Shown: positions 1 through 11,873 of the stretch, piece by piece
How positions within the stretch are numbered: the stretch's first letter is position 1
How the letters are laid out: every line of letters begins with the position of its first letter
From: Copromyces sp. CBS 386.78
Lineage: Eukaryota; Ascomycota; Sordariomycetes; Sordariales; Sordariaceae
Length of the DNA stretch: 64,000 bases
Direction of reading: 5' to 3'
NCBI GenBank assembly: GCA_030685235.1
Contig: MU839106.1
Span: 1 to 64,000 of the forward strand
Position numbers and translations under genes: made by a program
Notes under the pieces: generated by a model
Told to the model about the DNA's origin: nothing
Database searches by the model: none
Seen by the model: the letters and a program-made list of their open reading frames with translations, nothing else

Positions 1-108
1 TTATTTTTATTTTTATTTTTATTTTTATTTTTATTTTTATTTTTATTTTTATTTTTATTTTTATTTTTATTTTTATTTTTATTCTTATTTTTATTCTTAT
101 TTTTTTTA
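1..108. repeat. (TTATTT)n microsatellite
   Basis: The first ~83 bases are a near-perfect 6-bp tandem repeat of TTATTT. It becomes imperfect (TTCTTA variants) up to about position 108. It lies at the window edge, so its full length is unknown. Confidence 0.95.
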
Positions 109-299
109 ATATTTTTTATCTAAAGACCCATTCGGTAAAAATTTTTTAAATTAGTATTTTTCGTTAAATAGAGGGTGTACGGACCTCTAGCCGGGTATAA
201 AATAACTACTAAGAAATGGCGGTCATTTTAGTACCCTTTTTATTTTCTGGGTTAGGGTTATTAGTAAAGAAAAAAACTTAGTTATTTTGAACTTTAAGG

Positions 300-512
300 A
301 TTTACAGTTGCCCAGAATTACAGCCACAATCGCAGCCACAATCGTAGCTATAATCGTAAGTATTTACTACGGTCGCTTACCGTAATTGTATTTACTACGG
401 TCGCTCACCGTAATCGTATTTACCGCGGTCGTTTACCGCAATCGCGCTCACCGCAATCGCGCTCACCGCAATCGCATTCACCGCGGTCGTATCCTCCACG
501 GTCTTTTAACTA
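300..512. repeat. Degenerate ~15/30-bp minisatellite (ACCGCAATCGCGCTC-like)
   Basis: Tandem units alternate between forms such as CTACGGTCGCTCACCGTAAT and the 15-bp ACCGCAATCGCGCTC. C/T and G/A differences separate the copies. That pattern is expected of RIP or deamination acting on a repeat. No coding frame is evident. Confidence 0.75.
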
Positions 513-890
513 CTCTTTTCGATTTTTCTTAACAACCAGACATCGGAAAAAGATGTAACTAGTGTCAAAATGACCGCCTAATTAAGGCGAACATTTTACA
601 GGTCTTTTCATTTTAATATCTTTCTTCGTTGATGAGTAGTATTGATCCAAAGGTATATTGAGCCAAAGTGTCTCGCCTGTCCCACTTTTCTTCCTATTTG
701 GGCCTAGTTAGGTGGTCCGTGTTTACGCGCAATTGGAGCCCTGTAGACAGAACCGCCGCGCCTTCCTCGCGTCGATGGCGGGCCCACGGACCGCGCGACC
801 TTTGGTGCGTGTTCTTTTCGTGACACCTTTGGTGGGCCCGGCACATCTCCTCTCCTCTGGGCATGAGCGTTTTAATTAAATATAAAACCG
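513..890. other. Gene-less stretch with a GC-richer patch
   Basis: Around 650-870 the composition rises to normal or GC-rich inside otherwise AT-rich DNA. It contains a short inverted pair GGTCCGTG (about 712) and CACGGACC (about 785), and a direct pair ACCTTTGGTG (about 799 and 829). I recognise no gene or RNA here. It may be unique DNA between two repeat islands. Confidence 0.5.
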
Positions 891-1252
891 AATGTAAACG
901 TTTTAAGAAGTTAATTACTATAGCGACCCTTAGTAAAGAAAATAATTAATTAAATAATTTTAATTATAGGGATTTAGTTCCGGAGGAGGCTAACGAAATA
1001 TACCAACTTTATAAAGAAATTGTAAATTTTTTATAGGCAGACTAGCAAGAAAAGTATAAATTAAAGAGTAGATTAAGTAATACATAATATATTTAGCTTC
1101 TAATCTTCCCTATAAAGAAGAATAATAAATAAATTATTCAAATAATAATATACTTACCTTAATTCCGCCCGCCCTATATTAAATAACGGGAATAATTATC
1201 TATTATTAATCTTTATTAGCGAAGGATCAATAGTCTTTATTTTATATACTAA

Positions 1253-1580
1253 AGGTAGTTATAACTAATATATTTTCTCCTTCGAATTAATAGCAAGCTA
1301 TTCTTTATATTAAAATAGTTATAACAAATGTATCTTTTCCTTCGAATCGATGTAAATCTAGTAGCGAACCGTTCTTTACGCTAAAGTAGTTATAATTAAC
1401 GTATTTTCTCTTTCGAATCGATATAAGTCTAATAGCGAACTGTTTCTTACACTAAAGTAGTTATAACTAACGTATCTTTTCCTTCAAATCAATATAGGTC
1501 TAATAGTAAACTATTCTTTACGTTGAAAGTAGTTATAACTAACGTATTTTCTCCTTCGAATTAATGTAAATCTGGTAGCG
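1253..1580. repeat. ~85-bp tandem array, 4 copies
   Basis: Successive units share TAGTTATAACTAACGTAT, CTTCGAAT(C/T)(G/A)AT, AATCTAGTAGCGAA and TTCTTTACG blocks, with RIP-type C/T and G/A differences between units. The same array occurs inverted at 30270-30545, so it belongs to the element family rather than to the insertion site. Confidence 0.75.
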
Positions 1581-3427
1581 AGCTAAGAACCTACTTAAAT
1601 ACACCTCTATACTAAGAAGGTATAAATAGGAGAAAATTATATCGGGTCTTTATATTATTTACAATTAAAGTCCCTATAAAAGTTATTAATTTCGTAATAT
1701 TATTATACCTTCTTATCGGAAAGAAGTATTAGGGTTAATATTAATAAATAGCCGTATAGTTTGTTAATATTTTTACTCTTTATTAATAGCCTAATTTATT
1801 ACTATATAGAAGTTAAATCGTAAAGGTTTAATAATAGTAAGTATATTAAATTTATAATTAACAAATACTAATATAGCGGCCTAAAGGTCGGTTTCTCTAA
1901 TAGTAGTAATATTAAAGATATTTAATATATATAATTTAATAATTCGCTTTCGTTAGGAAAGTTAGTAGTAGAAGGATAGTTAACGATATTAATATTTTAA
2001 ACTAAGCTTACTATTATTATTAGGTTTACTATAATTAATAAGTTTACTATTACTATTAGATACTATCCTAAATAATCTTAATATTACTAATACTATTAAT
2101 CATATTAATAATATTAATACTATTAGTAATACCGGTTTAATTATTAAATAAATTGGGAGTTAGCTATTAAATTAAATATTCGGATTTTCTTTTTCTTTTT
2201 TAACTTGGGTTTAGACAATAATATTAGAACTTATTATTTTTACTAATGATTATTAATAAATATTTAATTTAATAAATAGGATAAAAAACGAAGCAAATTA
2301 TAAAGGAAAAGGGAAGGAATAATAAAAGGAAAAAGGGGAAATAATAAAAGGATAGAGAGGAAATAATAAAGGGATAAAGGGGAAATAAGAAGAGGAGAAG
2401 GGGGGGAAATAAGAACGGGAGAGAAAAATAGGAATAATAAAAGGAAAAGGGTTAGAAAACTAGAAAACTAGAAAATTAGAAAACTAAAAAACTAGAAAAC
2501 TAGAAATCCAGAAATCTAGAAAATTAGAAAATTAAAAAACTAAAAAACTAGAAAACTAAAAAATTAGAAAACTAGTAAACTAGTAAATTAGAAAACTAGA
2601 ATAGAATAATAAAAGGAAAGGGATTAGAAAATTAGGAAATTAAAAAACTAGAAAACTAGAAAACTTAAAAATTAGAAAGAGGGTAGTAAAGGGGGGTAGT
2701 ATATAAATAGGTTAGTATAATAATGAACTTACTTTAATAACCTCCCCTTATAAAGTTAAACGGTTTAACTTAGCGTTAATATTAATCTCTTTCTCTAATT
2801 AAACTCTATTATTCTCAAGCAACTATACGGTTAGTATTAATCTCTTCCTTTAATTAAATTCTATTATTTTCAAATAATTGTACAGTTAGTGTTAATCTCC
2901 TCCTCTAATTAGATTCTATTATTCTTAAACAATTATATAATTGGTATTAAAGGTAATTATAGTATTAAATTTCTAGCCCCCTATAAGGGGTTAAATAAGT
3001 AGTTATTAGTAATTATAAAAATAATATCCGCCTATATAGTATTTAACCAATTCTAAAAATACTAGTAACCAAGCCTAATCCCAATTAGAAAGCTATAATA
3101 TCATTAAATTTAGTTAATAATAAGCGCTAATCATTTATCGGCTTAGTCTAAAGGGCTTAATTAAGCTTTAGTAATATTAGTAGCTATTGTAGGCGCAATT
3201 AATATAAAGACTATACTAAAATAGAAGTTAATATTCAAAACACTCCTTAATAAATAGTCAACTAATATATTTAAATCGCACCCACAACCCCCTACAGCTC
3301 GGATCTTAACCTTCTTAAATACTATTCACTCGTAAGTAGTAGAATAATACAGTATACTAAGATTCTATTAATAAGATTTACATATTTTAAAGGATTTACT
3401 ATTAAATAAATATTATTAATCGATTAG

Positions 3428-3652
3428 TATCACAGGATGTGATGGCTGGTTTATAGTGTGCACAACGAGTTCTGTCTTGCAAGCAGAACATCGTCCTATC
3501 TTTTAGGTTTGGCTGACTAGGCATGTGCACCCCGGACCTGTCATAGTATGTTCTGCTTAATAGTGTGCACAACGAGTTCTGTCTTGTAAGCAGAACATCG
3601 TCCTATCTTTTAGGTTTGGCTGACTGGGCATGTGCACCCCGGACCTGTCATA
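3428..3652. mobile_element. 225-bp non-RIPed insertion with 5-bp target duplication and internal 92-bp dimer
   Basis: Normal base composition inside AT-rich DNA. It is flanked by a perfect ATTAG duplication (3423-3427 and 3653-3657). The sister copy at about 28.3 kb keeps the empty site (rc GATTAGCTATTTAAAAAGG), which fixes the boundaries. The termini are inverted (TATCACAGG at the left; reverse complement of the right end TATGACAGG). Inside are two direct 92-bp units, 3454-3545 and 3561-3652, differing at only two positions. An 11-bp inverted pair, AAGCAGAACAT (3481-3491) and ATGTTCTGCTT (3548-3558), spans the spacer. The 5-bp duplication suits a solo LTR or a small non-autonomous element. 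Its class is not established and I see no ORF. Confidence 0.8.
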
Positions 3653-6600
3653 ATTAGCTATCTAAAAGGGAAGGAAATAATAGGAATTAGTAACAAAGGG
3701 GGGGGAAAGATAATTTATAATAATTCTCACTATTTTATCGTATTTAATATATTTATATATCGTCGAAATAGTCCTAGAAGAACTCTAATTCGATAAATTA
3801 GAATAATAAAATTATTTCAATAAAATTATTTTAAATTAGTAAATTTTAATTCGACAAATTAGAATAACGAAATTATTTCTATAAAATTATTCTAAACTAG
3901 TAAATTCTAATTCGACGAACTAAAATAACAAAATCATTTCTATAAATTTATTTTAAATTAGTAAGCTCTAACTCGACGAACTAGAGTAATAAATTTTTTT
4001 TTATAAGATTATTCTAAATTAGTAAGCTCTAGCTCAACAAATTAAAGTAACGAAATTATTTCTATAAAATTATTCTAAACCGGTAACCTCTAATTCAACG
4101 AATTAGAATAGTAAGATTATTTCTATAAAATTATTCTAAATCGGTATTCTAAAACCTTTTTAATATCAGTAGCGGTAATACTTATAATTATAAAAAAATA
4201 CTAATTCAGTATCGGTAATATTCATAATTATAAAAAAATACTAATTCGGTATTGGTAACAATAGTATTTATAATTATAAAATAATATTAATTCGGTATTA
4301 ATAGCGGTAGTACCTATATTCGTAAAATAAGATAAGCAACTTCGGTATCGGAGAGATATAATTCATATTATTCATCGCTATATTATTTATACCCCCTTAT
4401 ACCATTAAAATTAAAATTCTAGGTAGGAAGGCAATATTTTACTAAGTAATTAAAGTAGTTAGTACTACGCCTAGTATCCTTACTCTTTATTAGCCCCTAA
4501 CCTATTACTATATCGAAAACGGGTCCTAAGCAATATTAAATAATATATATAATTACCGATTTAACCTATTATAATCAGCTTTTCCAATAGCAGTAATATT
4601 AAAAATATTTAATATATATAGTTTAATAATTCGCTTTCGTTAGGAAGGCTAATAGTAAATAATATTAAATATTTTAGAATAGGTTTATTAATATTCGAAT
4701 TCTACTGTTAAGGGTATTTTATTAATTAATAGTAATATTTTTAAAGGTAGCGTTTACTAATATTATTAATATTACTAGTAATATCGATAATATTAATAGT
4801 ACTAGCGGTACTAGCGGTGCCGAGTTGGTTATCGGGCTAATTATCGAATTGGTCGCTAATAATACTAGTCTAGTACTTAAATTAAATTTGGATAATAGAA
4901 TTGGAAGTTACTAATCTTAATATTATTATTATCGGCGAAGATATCTTTAAATTTTCGTTTAAATAAAAAAGGAAAATCGTCCGAATTTGGTTAAAAATTC
5001 GTAAAATCGTTAAAGGAAGTTCGTCGAATTATTAAAATAAATTTATAAAATCGTAGGAAGAAGTTTATTAGAAGTTAGAAAGAAGGCCTTTTATTCCTAA
5101 GGAAATAAGTTAGTAAAGAAAAAGATAATTAAAAACTAGGAAAAGGAAACTAAAAAAGGGAAGCCAAAAAAGGGAAATTAGAAAAGGGAAATTAAAAAAG
5201 GGAAACCAAAAACTAGAAACTAGAAATTAAAAAACCTAGAAAAGGGAAACTAGAAATTAGAACCTAAAAAAGGTAAACTAGAAACTAGAAACTAGAAACT
5301 AGAAACTAGAAAACCTAAAAAACCTAGAAAAGGGAAACTAGAAAACCTAAAAAACCTAGAAAAGGGAAACTAGAAACCAAAAATTAAAAAAGGGTAAAGG
5401 GAAAGTAAAGGGGGATAATAAAAGGGAAAATAAATAATAAAAAGGATGGAAAATTTAATACCCGAACCCTATAAAAGGCGAAATAAATTTAGTAAAATAA
5501 ATTAGAAAGGTTATAGCGACCGGGTTTTTAATTTATTTAATATTACTATAGTATTAATATTAATCCTTATTACGAATTTCGATAAGGATAATTAAAGCCG
5601 TAGAAGGGTAGTGCTTTTTAATAATAAATTAGACTTTACTTCGATAACCCGGTAGCCTGGCGATAATTTCGGAAATATTACTATTGTCTAGGCTATTAAA
5701 CGTAACTGGCTAAAAGCGATAATTTCGGGAATACTACTATCGTTTAGGCTATTAAATACAACCGGCCGAAAGTAATAATTTCGCGAATATTATTATTATT
5801 TAGAATATTAAATTAAACTTTACTTCGATAGCCCGGTAGCCCGGTAATAATTTTGGGAATACTAATATTATTTATTAAACGCGACCGGCCAAAGGTAATA
5901 ATTTCGGGAATATTATTACTCTTTATTAAATACGATTGGCTAAAAGCGAGTAAGAAATTCGAAAAGTAGTAATAAGAGTTTAGAATTATAAAATAAATAG
6001 AATTTCTAAGATTCCCCGCTAGAAGGCTAGTATAATAGTTAGTAAGTAGCTAGTATAATTATAAGTAATTAGTATATAATAAGTAAACATTTTAAACTAA
6101 TGGATAAATATCGATAGGTTTAAATAAAGTATAAATAATATAAATTAATTAAGGGGTAGCTAGTATATTAAGTTAATTAGGCTAGGTTAGGCTCTAAATT
6201 AGAGTTTAGAAATTAAATTTCAAAATCGAATTTCAATTTCTAAACTTTTTATTAATTCTAATTTAATCGTTTTTAAAATCTTCCCTACCCTCTACCCTAA
6301 ATATAATATAGTAATTTCAATACTATTAAATTAATTATAAATCTATTAATTAAAAATTGGTAAGGATACCCCTATATTTTATTATGAAATCTACTAATAA
6401 TAATAAATATATTTAATAATAATCGGTACTAAATTTTCCTCTAACGAACTAATTATATACTTCTCTTATTTTATTTAGTATATTATATTATATTTATTCT
6501 TTAATCCCCTAATGCGATTATAATACTAATATTTTACTAATATTACCTTCCTTCCCGAATATTATTAAAGGAGTACGAAAACGTCCGTAAAGAAAACTTC

Positions 6601-7249
6601 CGGCGTTATATTTAATTAAGCTAATAAAACCCTTAAAAAAAGTAGAAGGCTTTTAGTAGTAAAATAATAAAAATAAAAGTATTTACTTCCTAATTCTAAT
6701 AACCTAACCGTCCCGTATATTATTTTAATTATTTTCGATTTTATTTATTAGTACTATAAGAATACGCTACGATTAGGCAAACGGCGGGATAATATTAGGG
6801 ATAAACTAATTAAATAAATTTTTTAAAAAGAATTCCCGTTGGGATTTACTTATTAAAATAAATTATATAGTAATAGTCTTTTACTTCTATAGTTCGAAAA
6901 GCTTCTTAATTATAGTAGTAGGTTAGTTATTATAATTCTATTCGAAGATAATTAATACTTTATATATATAATATTTAAAGTCGCTTCCTCCTTTTGTTAA
7001 GCGCTTCTATTTAAAGGTATTATACTTAATATAATCATTTATTAAAGTCCGAATAATTAGAATTTATAATTTAAGGCTCTTAGAAATATTAGTTAAGGAA
7101 GAAAATACTTCCTTACGAAGGGTATCCCTAACCGTTTTCTATTTTTTAATAAATAAATTAGGATTATTATCCCTATTGTCTTCGTTATCTTCGCCCTTAT
7201 TATTATTGTTATTACTACCCCCCTTATTATATTTAATAGGATTAATAAT

Positions 7250-8880
7250 AGAATTCGCAAATTAATTAATAGTAGTAGGTATATTACTTTAAAGCCGCTT
7301 ATATACCCGTACTTCTACGAAAGTATAATGCTTAAATTAATTAAATTTATAATTTTTTTAAATAATAATTAATATAGCCTAATTTTATTCTTTTATAACT
7401 TTATAAATATATATTAACTTTAATTAATTTATTTTAAACGTTATTATTTAACATATATTAATATTTATTTGTATTAATTTTATAATTAATCCTAAATTTA
7501 CTACCTAATTATTTAAAAATACGATACTTCTTTTTAAATATATTATAAATTGATTTAGCCTATTTAATATTTAATATAAATTCGGGGAACTTTTTATTAA
7601 CCTTATTAACTGCCCGAATATAAGTAGAGGGTTTAAAAGTACCGTTATAGTAGAATCCTAAATTATTAGCTTTAACTATTTCGTTAAATACTATTACTTT
7701 AAATTCTTTTAAGTAGTTAGTTTTAATACGTTTAATTTTATTATTATTATTACTTAATTTCTATTTACGAAAATTCTTAGAATTCTTATTATTATAAGGT
7801 TTAATATCGTCTTTACCCTTACCTTTACTAAACTTCCTATTATTAAGCTTATAGGTATCGTCTTCGTTTTTATTATTACCTTTACTCTTATTAAATTTCT
7901 TATTAGAATCCTTATCTTTATTAGACTTATTTATAAAGTAATTAATAAACTTTTCGACGGGCTTTTCGACGGGCTTTTCGACGGGCTTTTTAATAGGCTT
8001 CTTAGTAGGCTTTTCGACCGCCTTCTCAATGGGCTTTTCGACGGGCTTTTCGACGGGCTTTTTAGTAGGCTCTTCGACCGCCTTTTCAACGGATTTATTA
8101 TATCTCCCGGTAGTTTAATAATACGTAGGACGGGTAATAAGCTTACGTACGGATTTTTTAGTATTGCTACGAACCGCTTTTTTAGCCTTTCCTATTACCT
8201 TTTTAATTCGAACTCCCTCTTTACCGAATTTTTTATTATCTTCTTCGCTTATTATGCCTCTTTACCTAGTATATTATACTCCTTCTTCTTTTAAATATAT
8301 TTAATTAGGGCAATATATAATAATTCGAATATTGTTTAAACTTTTATTAAATTCGTTTTTATTTCTTCTATATTTACTATTTAATTTTCTAACCTTATTA
8401 AAAGAGTAATATATCTTAATTAATTCTAAATTATAAACCGAATTTCTTAATAAGCCTCCTATATATTTATTTCCGGATCTATCCCTAAAGTCGGAGCTAG
8501 AATTAGGATTAGGATTAGGGCTAGAATTAGGGTTGGAGTTAGGGCTAGGGCTAGGGTTAGGGCTAGAATTGGGACTAGGGCTAGGGTTTAAAAGGGAAGA
8601 AGAAGAAAAGGATAAATCGGAGTTTAACCCGGAATTTAATAAAGTAGGATTAATAATAGTATTTCTATAACGGTTAAAGATAATTCGGGCAAATTAGGAG
8701 CGAAACAATTTAGTAGAAAGGGTATATACTTCGGGTTAGGTATTAGGGATAATTTTAATAATAGTTTTTCGACAATTAGCTTTCTAAAATATATTAATAG
8801 CTTTAGAATTAACTTTAATTAAAGAAGAAGATAGGGTTTGCTTATTAATTAGACGGGCTATAATATTAAAATTATTAGTT
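7250..8880 (-). pseudogene. RIP-degraded SANT/Myb-like protein gene of the inverted element-A relative
   Basis: Read on the minus strand, one frame stays interpretable for ~1.6 kb when TAA/TAG are taken as mutated CAA/CAG/TGG. In order it encodes a Ser-rich leader, an Asn-Pro-Ser-Pro low-complexity tract (8592-8490), a basic section, a [14 protein letters not shown] repeat (8100-7960), a Lys/Asn-rich linker, and a C-terminal ~110-residue stretch (about 7740-7310). That last part has the NGTFKPSTYIRA...KKKYRIFKQLG layout seen in Myb/SANT-like domains of the PF12776 kind. These occur in accessory DNA-binding proteins of PIF/Harbinger-type transposons. The domain call is by eye from a mutated sequence. 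The start codon is not visible (ATA where ATG might have been). The gene is dead. Confidence 0.5.
8490..8595. repeat. GGGCTAGGGTTA-like tract inside the degraded gene
   Basis: On the plus strand this looks telomere-like (mixed GGGTTAGGGCTAGG). On the minus strand it is an in-frame run of AAC/AGC CCT codons encoding alternating Asn/Ser-Pro. It is therefore best explained as low-complexity coding sequence of the element, not telomeric DNA. Confidence 0.7.
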
Positions 8881-9476
8881 AGTATAAATATTAGTACTAG
8901 GGTTAGAAGGAGGAAAGGAAAAATAAAAAAGAAGATAATACAAAAAAGAAAAAAGAAAGAAGGTTAGAAAGTATAATAAAAGCTCGTTTTATATATTTAA
9001 CGGTTAATATTTAAATTAATAGTATAAGCTAATTAATAATATAATTAATAATATAATTAATTCGTATTAATTATCTACGTACTAATATATAGTAATATTA
9101 ATAAATTAGTTAAAGCTATACTAATATATAGTAAAATCGATAAATTTATTAAAGCTATACTAATTTTTAATAAATATTTTAATATTATACTAAATATTAC
9201 GAATAGCTTACTATACTACCGTACTATTATATATCGTATTCGCTATAAGGTTAATATAATAAAGTAATATTATACTACTGTACTATTAGGTATTGTATTT
9301 GCTATAGGATTAATGTAGTAAAGTAGTACCGACGAATATAACGTAGTAAAAATAGTAATTAAAATCTCTTAGTATACTTTAACGCTACCTTAATATTATA
9401 GGAGTGCAGCTGCGGACCCTATACATTAATACGTTTATTTCCTAAAATCCCTAACGCGAACCCGAACACGTCTTAA

Positions 9477-11032
9477 GCTCTCGGGCCGCTGCAAAACCCT
9501 GAGAAATAACGGAAATCTTCCATTTTAGGAAGGCACCATGAATGAGAAAAGGAAGGTGGGGGAGGAAAAAAGAGAAGGAGAGAGAAAGAGAGAGAAAAAA
9601 GAGAAGGAGAGAGAAAGAGAGAGAAAGAGAGAGAAACGGAGTTGATGAAGTAAAAAAGCTGAAGCCCCCCCACATCCAAATTTCCCAACTTCTTCCTCTT
9701 ACAACCATTATTACCACCGCCACCAATAACAATAACGATTCTAGGTACGGAATGTATCCCGAATTCAATTGCCCAATTAACTATTATCATTTCCATCGCT
9801 AATTAATTACTCTAGAAACAACGATAGCGACAGCGATAGCGATAGCGATAATAACGTCCCCGATATAAGGTGGTGGTGGTGGACTTCGTGCATTGGCTGG
9901 GTGCCCAGTTTTGGACTTGGGTGGTCGACGGGTATTGATGAGTAACCTAGAGTAGAAGGAAGGAGTAGAGTAGAGTAGAGTAGAAGGAAGGAGTAGAGTA
10001 GAGTAGAGTAGAAGGAAGGATGGGAGTAGAGTAGAGTAGAGTAGAAGGAAGGAGTGTTGACCTAGAATCCACTTGAGATGCGCTAGCTCCCGTCCTCCCG
10101 TCTGCACTAGAGTTTTGCTGGGTCACAACGGTTAGATATTTTCAACGGTTGTTTTTTTATCAACGGTTGTGTATATATAGGGATCGTTAACTGGGCATGC
10201 GTTATATATTACCAACCGTTGAAAACCCCCCTAATATTCCGTTAATGTTGTCTTGCACGTTGCGCACACCGTTCTGCTCTAGCAACGGCGCTGAACGGGC
10301 AATACGAGGACCAAGGCTGTAACGGGCACCAGGTTGAGGAGTCCGAAGTTCGATGCCCAGCTCCAAGCCTGCGGCAACAATTTCGCGGGTTTTGGCGTGA
10401 ACATAGAAGGGAGGGCACTTCTTCCAATCCTTTTTCTACTTTTTGTTGTAGTCAGGAAACAGGGCCGGGACTCTACAGGTACCCATGTTGAGCGCGTGCC
10501 CCTGAACCAATGTATATCATGGATTATGTCCCAATGTTAGTACAGCTTAGAAACATTGTCCTTCTGGCAAATCGTGGTGCTATAGCCGACATTGGGACAG
10601 CAACCACCAATCCCTTTATACCCTCCCGTCCTTCAGTAACGCGGACCCGAACGGGCCTTAATGGAGAACCGAGGCAGGGAGCTACAACGAGTCAGAGAGA
10701 AATATCGCAAATGATTGCAAGAAAATGAGACGAATGGGCACCGAAAAACTGGACTGATATGTGCTCGTCTATCTAATATGTTTTCGTTGACGAACGATGC
10801 TTTGGTCTCTTCATCTTTCATCCGATATGCTCTTTCAGACGACTCCCTTCATATTGCCTAATCTTTTTCTCACCGCTTGCGAAAACAAAGATTGCTGATA
10901 CAAAACGGCAAATAAAACTAAAATTGGTGAACAACCAAAGAAAGAAACATCCGTCAATACCTGTGATCGCCATCGTACATGCTAGCTAATGGTCTCTGGC
11001 CCTGAAGGACGAAAAGCAGGGGGACAACATAC
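9477..11032. other. Gene-poor segment with simple repeats
   Basis: Composition returns to normal. It holds a GA-rich microsatellite (about 9568-9640), an AGCGAT repeat (about 9822-9852) and a minisatellite of units AGTAGAGTAGAGTAGAAGGAAGG (about 9950-10055). Short open frames occur on both strands, but none shows recognisable domains or convincing splice structure. I see no supportable gene between 10.06 and 11.03 kb apart from the downstream part of the feature at 11033-11050. Confidence 0.5.
9950..10055. repeat. Minisatellite of (AGTAG)n-GAAGGAAGG units
   Basis: Three tandem blocks of GTAGAGTAGAGTAG each end in AAGGAAGG, with a small GATGG variation in the third. It is purine-rich on the plus strand. 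Confidence 0.85.
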
Positions 11033-11050
11033 CTCTAGGCGGCAAAACAT
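11033..11050 (-). pseudogene. First exon of a gene paralogous to the 35.5-kb gene (starts MFCRL)
   Basis: On the minus strand ATGTTTTGCCGCCTAGAG is followed directly by a GTATGT donor at 11032-11027. The upstream leader (11180-11051) aligns with the leader of the plus-strand gene at 35493: both have TTTTCTTCCC, a TTCATCCAACATCAA block, a CTGCTTC block, then AAATCTCT(C/T)AAAATGTTTTGCCG. Downstream similarity falls away; only an ATGGCGATC block near 10975 recalls the partner. I cannot build a full reading frame after the intron, so this may be a broken duplicate. Confidence 0.4.
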
Positions 11051-11873
11051 TTTGAGAGATTTGTTGGAGACGAAATGTAGAATGTCAAAGAGTAGAGGTA
11101 GTTTGGAAGCAGTGGAACTTGCGGTTGATGTTGGATGAAGAGGGAAGAGGGAGGGAAGAAAACCCAAGGAGTGAAGAATGCCTGGCCGTGACATGGATGC
11201 GCTGGACGAGGACTTGGTCGGGTCCATTTCAGCTAGGCGGTGCACATCGCGGTTGTACCTCAAAGCAAGACACTCGTTTAGGATATGACACAAATCACTG
11301 TCAAGAACGTTTAAGAGTAGGTAAGAGAACTTAATAAATGCCATATCCGGTGTTTTCCGATTCTTTCACGTTCAATCACCTTGCATCAGTGCCGGCATTT
11401 GGAGTGTCCGACGCGCAGGTACCTCTCCCTGGCCCCACCAGGCGGCCCGACCCACCCACCAACTTGCAGCTGGTAGTTTAGAGAGATTCTTATGAAATAC
11501 ATCCACTTTTTGGTACAGACGGAGTATTTGAATTCTTGGTATCCCACTTTCGGGCATTACTTACATCATTTAACCGCTTCAATCTAGGTATCTTATTTTT
11601 GGGAGTCGTACCCAGAAACCTTATTGATCGATTGGAAGGTGCGCAGGTGCGCTCGGACCACTTGGTCATGGTATTTGCACCTCTCGTTCTCTCTCCTTGA
11701 TCTTATCCAGACATTACGCTGGCAATCATGGCCGCCGAACCAGCAATCCCGACCAAACTTCCCGATTTTTTTTTGGGAAGTCATGAAGACTCCCAACGCG
11801 AACGTGGAATTCTCTGCATTGATTCCTACCCTCGAGACCCTAAAAGAACTTGTCCATACTTCGGAATGCCCCA

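Larger units (their letters stand above)
890..9473 (-). mobile_element. RIP-degraded copy of the element-A family, inverted relative to the 17-33 kb element
   Basis: Very AT-rich with no useful ORF. Many landmarks recur in reverse order and orientation at 23.6-30.8 kb. These are a ~85-bp tandem array (1253-1580 versus 30270-30545), an AAAACTAG tract (2450-2680 versus 29200-29420), an AAAGGGAAACTAG tract (5110-5430 versus 26870-27090), the CGGTAGCC/ATAATTTCG repeats (5640-5930 versus 26500-26620) and a GTCCGTAA/CTTCCGGCGTTA block (about 6570-6620 versus 25700-25760). The right end may be at 9473: reading inward on the minus strand it begins AGACGTGTTCGGGTTCGC, weakly like the element-A terminus, and is flanked by TAA at 9474-9476. 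The left end is not resolved. The family relationship is clear; the exact ends are inference. Confidence 0.7.

Noticed and set aside
8490..8595. Possible internal telomere repeat
   Set aside because: The unit is irregular and it reads as an in-frame Asn/Ser-Pro tract of the degraded gene on the minus strand.
9542..9802. 86-codon Arg/Lys/Glu-rich ORF
   Set aside because: It is the translation of the GA microsatellite at 9568-9640.
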